Assembly (NCBI RefSeq): GCF_047302405.1 | Contig: NZ_CP154853.1 | Span: forward strand, 4,278,001 to 4,342,000 | DNA from: Alkalihalobacillus sp047302405 | Lineage (GTDB): Bacteria > Bacillota > Bacilli > Bacillales > Bacillaceae_D | Direction of reading: 5' to 3' | Length of the DNA: 64,000 nt | Shown: one piece after another, positions 60,713 through 64,000 of the stretch | Layout of the letters: each line of letters opens with the position of its first letter | How positions within the stretch are numbered: the stretch's first letter is position 1 | Position numbers and translations under genes: made by a program | The notes under the pieces: generated by a model | Told to the model about the DNA's origin: nothing | What the model saw: the letters and a program-made list of their open reading frames with translations, nothing else | Databases searched by the model: none

Positions 60713-62749
60713 TTAACCCACGTCACGCTCCCAAAAGCGATGCTGGGCAAGTGCCTTTGTAAATTCTGAGATGAAAGGTTCTACTTCGTTTTGGATAATC
60801 ACTCCATCGGAATTTTTTATGTTTAAGTCTTCAAGTAAAGTCTTTCCTAATGCCGTAGCTCCGATTGGTTTAAAGTGGGTAAATGCCTCCTTAATAAAGT
60901 AAGTGGCTTTCAAATGGAATGAGCGATTTTCGGCACTACTACTGGCTACATATACGGCATCAAATAAAACAGAATCAGTCGTTAAGAAAGAGTGTTCGGC
61001 TTCTAATTCCTCATTGTCATCGCCTTTAAATACTCCTAATGATTCGGCGATAATTTCTCCTGTTACACCTTGTTCTTTTAATTTTTCTTTAATCTCTTGG
61101 ACTTCTTTGCCATTAAACTGTTGCCCTAAAAGAATGGCGACTTTTCGTGAATGAGCTTTTTTAATGGTATTTTTTTGACTGAGAGCCGCTGAAGATTTTG
61201 TATAGTTGGATCCACCTTTTGAAGGAGGTGTGATTCCAATATTAGCAGCAATTTTTTGAACCATACTTAAATTAACATGTGCAAACATATCGAGAACTTG
61301 TTGTTGGATATCTTTGTTTGTTAATTTTCCTAGCTCAAAGCTAAAGGCTTCAATGATATGATTTTTCTCAGGTGCACTCATGCTATTCCAAAAAAGGGTT
61401 GCTTGGGAAAAGTGATCTTTGAAGCTCTCACTCCTCTTCCGTACTTTCTGCCCATCTACTTTTTCTTCGTAATGAGCATAGCCACCGTCTTTAGGTGCAG
61501 CTGGCGCAGGGGTATTATCGGCAAGGGAATTTTTATGATAACTCACTTGGCCAACATTTATCGTCTGCCTGCCGTAACCATCCCGTTGATTATTAGCAAA
61601 TGGACAGATAGGACGGTTAATCGGTAATTCATGAAAGTTTGGTCCCCCTAATCGAATTAATTGAGTATCTGTGTAAGAAAATAACCTCCCTTGTAACAGC
61701 GGATCATTGGTGAAATCAATACCAGATACAACATGACCAGGGTGGAAAGCTACTTGTTCTGATTCAGCAAACACATTATCGACATTACGGTTTAGCGTCA
61801 TTTTTCCAATGATTTTAACGGGCACGTCTTCTTCTGGCCAAAGTTTGGTCGGGTCTAAAATATCAAAATCAAAAATAAACTCGTCTTTTTCGCTAATGAT
61901 TTGTACTCCTAATTCATATTCAGGGTAGTCTCCCTCCTCAATGGCTTGATACAAATCAGCTCGGTGAAAATCCGGATCTTTTCCGTTTATTTTCTGGGCT
62001 TCATCCCATACAACCGAGTGAACACCTAGTATAGGCTTCCAATGAAATTTAACAAAGTGAGCTTGTCCTTCTTCATTGATTAAACGAAATGTGTGAACAC
62101 CAAAACCTTCCATCATTCGATAGCTTCTCGGTATCGCTCGGTCGGACATTGTCCACATCACCATATGGGCTGTTTCTTGGTTGTTTGCGACAAAGTCCCA
62201 AAACGTATCGTGAGCAGAGGCGGCTTGTGGGATTTCATTATGGGGTTCAGGTTTAACCGCATGAATCAAATCGGGAAACTTCATCGCGTCTTGGATAAAA
62301 AAGACGGGGATGTTATTTCCGACTAAATCATAGTTGCCTTCCTCTGTATAAAATTTGGTCGCAAACCCTCTGGCATCACGAGCGAGTTCACCTGAACCTT
62401 TTGAGCCCGCAACTGTAGAAAAACGTACAAATACAGGGGTTTTTGTATGAGGATCTTGTAAGAATTTAGCCTTTGTATAACGTTTCATAGATTCATAGAC
62501 TTCAAACTCACCATGGGCACTAAAGCCACGGGCATGAACGATTCTTTCTGGAATTCGTTCATGATCAAAGTGGGTCATCTTTTCTCGGAAGTGAAAATCT
62601 TCCATGAGAGTGGGTCCACGTTCACCAGCCTTTAGCGAGAATTCATCTTCAGAAACTTTTAACCCTTGATTCGTAGTCATATGTTGACCGCTATCTCGCA
62701 CTCGATAGGATTCTAACTGTTCATCCTTTTGATCTCGTTTGCTTTTCAT
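60713..62749 (-). CDS. katE: large-subunit (HPII-type) catalase
   Basis: A 678-aa monofunctional haem catalase. The distal His72 is in ERIVHARGFSAHG, FDHERIP precedes it, and the proximal haem-ligand signature RLFSYTDTQ is present. The C-terminal 150 or so residues form the flavodoxin/DJ-1-like domain of large-subunit clade II catalases (KVAILLGQQFNGKEV, LFDAVYVASS). It decomposes hydrogen peroxide in the cytoplasm. GGAGG precedes the start. In Bacillus subtilis the KatE orthologue belongs to the sigma-B general stress regulon, and a sigma-B-like promoter lies upstream here. Confidence 0.95.
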   Translation of the reverse strand: MKSKRDQKDEQLESYRVRDSGQHMTTNQGLKVSEDEFSLKAGERGPTLMEDFHFREKMTHFDHERIPERIVHARGFSAHGEFEVYESMKRYTKAKFLQDPHTKTPVFVRFSTVAGSKGSGELARDARGFATKFYTEEGNYDLVGNNIPVFFIQDAMKFPDLIHAVKPEPHNEIPQAASAHDTFWDFVANNQETAHMVMWTMSDRAIPRSYRMMEGFGVHTFRLINEEGQAHFVKFHWKPILGVHSVVWDEAQKINGKDPDFHRADLYQAIEEGDYPEYELGVQIISEKDEFIFDFDILDPTKLWPEEDVPVKIIGKMTLNRNVDNVFAESEQVAFHPGHVVSGIDFTNDPLLQGRLFSYTDTQLIRLGGPNFHELPINRPICPFANNQRDGYGRQTINVGQVSYHKNSLADNTPAPAAPKDGGYAHYEEKVDGQKVRKRSESFKDHFSQATLFWNSMSAPEKNHIIEAFSFELGKLTNKDIQQQVLDMFAHVNLSMVQKIAANIGITPPSKGGSNYTKSSAALSQKNTIKKAHSRKVAILLGQQFNGKEVQEIKEKLKEQGVTGEIIAESLGVFKGDDNEELEAEHSFLTTDSVLFDAVYVASSSAENRSFHLKATYFIKEAFTHFKPIGATALGKTLLEDLNIKNSDGVIIQNEVEPFISEFTKALAQHRFWERDVG

Positions 62750-62820
62750 GTTTTTCCTCCTTCAGATTAAGTTAAGAAAAAATATTTGAGCTTGAGTGAT
62801 TGAAATTACTTAAACACTCT

Positions 62821-62846
62821 CTTCCCGAGCAAAAGTGAAAATAAAC
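62821..62846 (-). promoter_or_regulatory. possible sigma-B-type promoter of katE
   Basis: On the minus strand GTTTAT-N14-GGGAAG lies 72 bases before the ATG, compared with the sigma-B consensus GTTTAA-N12-15-GGGTAT (5/6 and 4/6 matches). Confidence 0.4.
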
Positions 62847-62889
62847 TATTGGGCGAGATAACTTGACCTTTTTACATAATTGATGAGCT

Positions 62890-64000
62890 CTAACCTTTCG
62901 TTTTCTTTTTACCAAAATAGAGTAATCCAAGCAACAGCCAGCCAAGCATGATAACAAAAGCAATGGTTAGAAATAGCTCAGGGCCTATGGCGATAATTAA
63001 CGGAATGGATGCGGCTGTCACAATTCCACCTCCAACAAAAATATCGAGGAGAAGTTGTTTATAACTAAAGCCTTCCTTGGCAGGTGATTTATTTTCAGGA
63101 TCAGCAAGATTAATAAGAAGTAATCCGGCTGCGCTCAAACCAAGACCTTGTCCAAGATCACCAATGCTTCGTTCGAACCAGTAATCAGGCATTATTTTTG
63201 GTGCGACAAATAGAAAACATAAAACCGTCCAAGTGATAGCGACAATTGACATCAGGATAAACGGAAGGAGATAATCACCAAGCACTGTCAGTGATAAAGT
63301 AGCGATGGCAGAAACGATTAATAAATCAAGGGCAAATCCTTGAATGCGATTAATTAAACCTCGATCTAAAATGGGACGTTTTGTCACTTTATCTAAAGTG
63401 ACCTGAACAATGACTGCTCCAACCATCGCTAGTGGAAATAACGGCATGTTGACAAATAGTTCAATGGAATCTGACCATAAAGCTTCTTCAACTAAGATAA
63501 ACCCCTCTAGCAGCAAGTATCCGATTGCGATCGCGATACCGATATAAGCAAAGTGAACAGTGAACGTCTCGATGACTTCTGATCTAGTCGTTTTTTGACC
63601 GGCAGGGGCCTCACTTTGTTCTTCCTTTTTCAATAAACCTTTCTTTTGCTCTTCTGAAATATCTTCAGGACTTTTTAGAATTTCTGTTTTTCCTTTTCGA
63701 GCAGCCCAATTAATCAAAATCATCCCAATAAAAACACCTGAAAGGACACCAACTGTGGCTAAACCAACAGCAAGATCTCGACCTTCCTCAAAATCAACCG
63801 CAGAAAACGTACCTGAAAGTCCAGCCGCAGTACCATGTCCACCGACAAAGCTTATTTCCAATAAAGCTCCTGCAGCAGGGTTCATATCAAAAATCGGAAC
63901 TAAAATAAAAAGGGCAAGAGCTGCACCGATCACATATTGCCCCCAAGAAAGAAAATGAGAAAAGGTAATTTGAGGACCGGATATTTCCCACATTCTTTTA
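62890..64000 (-). CDS. gltS: GltS-type sodium/glutamate symporter, N-terminus outside the window
   Basis: At least 369 codons of a multi-helix membrane protein. The loop VGGHGTAAGLSGTF matches the GGHGTxA re-entrant motif of GltS symporters. In known GltS that motif is near residue 135, while here it is about 50 residues after the first Met at 63993, and the frame stays open to the window edge, so roughly 85 N-terminal residues are missing. A long charged cytoplasmic loop (KSPEDISEEQKKG onward) separates two helical halves. It imports glutamate with sodium, which suits a sodium-driven alkaliphile. Confidence 0.82.
   Translation of the reverse strand, partial: KRMWEISGPQITFSHFLSWGQYVIGAALALFILVPIFDMNPAAGALLEISFVGGHGTAAGLSGTFSAVDFEEGRDLAVGLATVGVLSGVFIGMILINWAARKGKTEILKSPEDISEEQKKGLLKKEEQSEAPAGQKTTRSEVIETFTVHFAYIGIAIAIGYLLLEGFILVEEALWSDSIELFVNMPLFPLAMVGAVIVQVTLDKVTKRPILDRGLINRIQGFALDLLIVSAIATLSLTVLGDYLLPFILMSIVAITWTVLCFLFVAPKIMPDYWFERSIGDLGQGLGLSAAGLLLINLADPENKSPAKEGFSYKQLLLDIFVGGGIVTAASIPLIIAIGPELFLTIAFVIMLGWLLLGLLYFGKKKTKG

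Overview
The window is a low-GC, gene-dense Bacillaceae chromosome segment. Shine-Dalgarno sequences are strong (AAGGAGG type), GTG/TTG starts are frequent, and most transcription units end in rho-independent terminators. An acidic secreted enzyme with a C-terminal FIMAH-like domain, an ectoine-hydrolase-like operon, a TRAP transporter and many sugar-acid genes suggest an alkaliphilic or halotolerant soil/soda-lake bacillus (Halalkalibacter/Alkalihalobacillus-like). The species cannot be fixed from this sequence.

Layout. 1-12 kb is mostly housekeeping: the tail of a chemoreceptor, an iron alcohol dehydrogenase, a TauE/SafE exporter, an SDR, GMP reductase, a flavoprotein monooxygenase-like protein, an RlmI-type rRNA methyltransferase and a phospholipase-D-like protein. 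Between the last two, an intact IS256-family element has inserted into a 51-bp-period repeat array; the 8-bp target duplication and the split repeat unit are both visible. 12-20 kb holds a frameshifted MFS gene, a regulator fusing a degenerate ABC ATPase to LytTR, the ABC-2 exporter next to it, and a three-gene set of secreted 122-aa protein, ABC ATPase and large FtsX-like permease.

20-30 kb is a PucR-regulated catabolic operon: ectoine-hydrolase-like M24 protein, Cys/Met-type PLP enzyme, M20 deacetylase, homoserine-dehydrogenase-like protein and aldehyde dehydrogenase, followed by an MFS carrier. The set can be read as a transaminase-free route from ectoine to aspartate. 30-48 kb is an amino-sugar glycan utilisation locus: a secreted GHL10-like glycosidase, YesL-like protein, NanE, acetyl-esterase, RpiR regulator, flavoprotein, Lpl-type ABC importer with lipoprotein receptor, a cytosolic GHL10-like paralogue, DUF4127, a GH3 N-acetylhexosaminidase and a ROK kinase.

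48-50.7 kb holds a TraB-family membrane protein and a soluble receptor-like protein with the chemoreceptor tip before a Cache domain. 50.9-60.2 kb is a hexuronate regulon, with kdgA-kdgK-Ldh on one strand and gntR-dctPQM-Zn-ADH-uxuA-SDR on the other, diverging from a 17-bp-arm inverted-repeat operator. A second 51-bp repeat array follows at 60.3-60.6 kb. The window ends with a large-subunit catalase behind a possible sigma-B promoter and a GltS-type glutamate symporter cut by the window edge.

No rRNA, tRNA, CRISPR array or prophage was seen.
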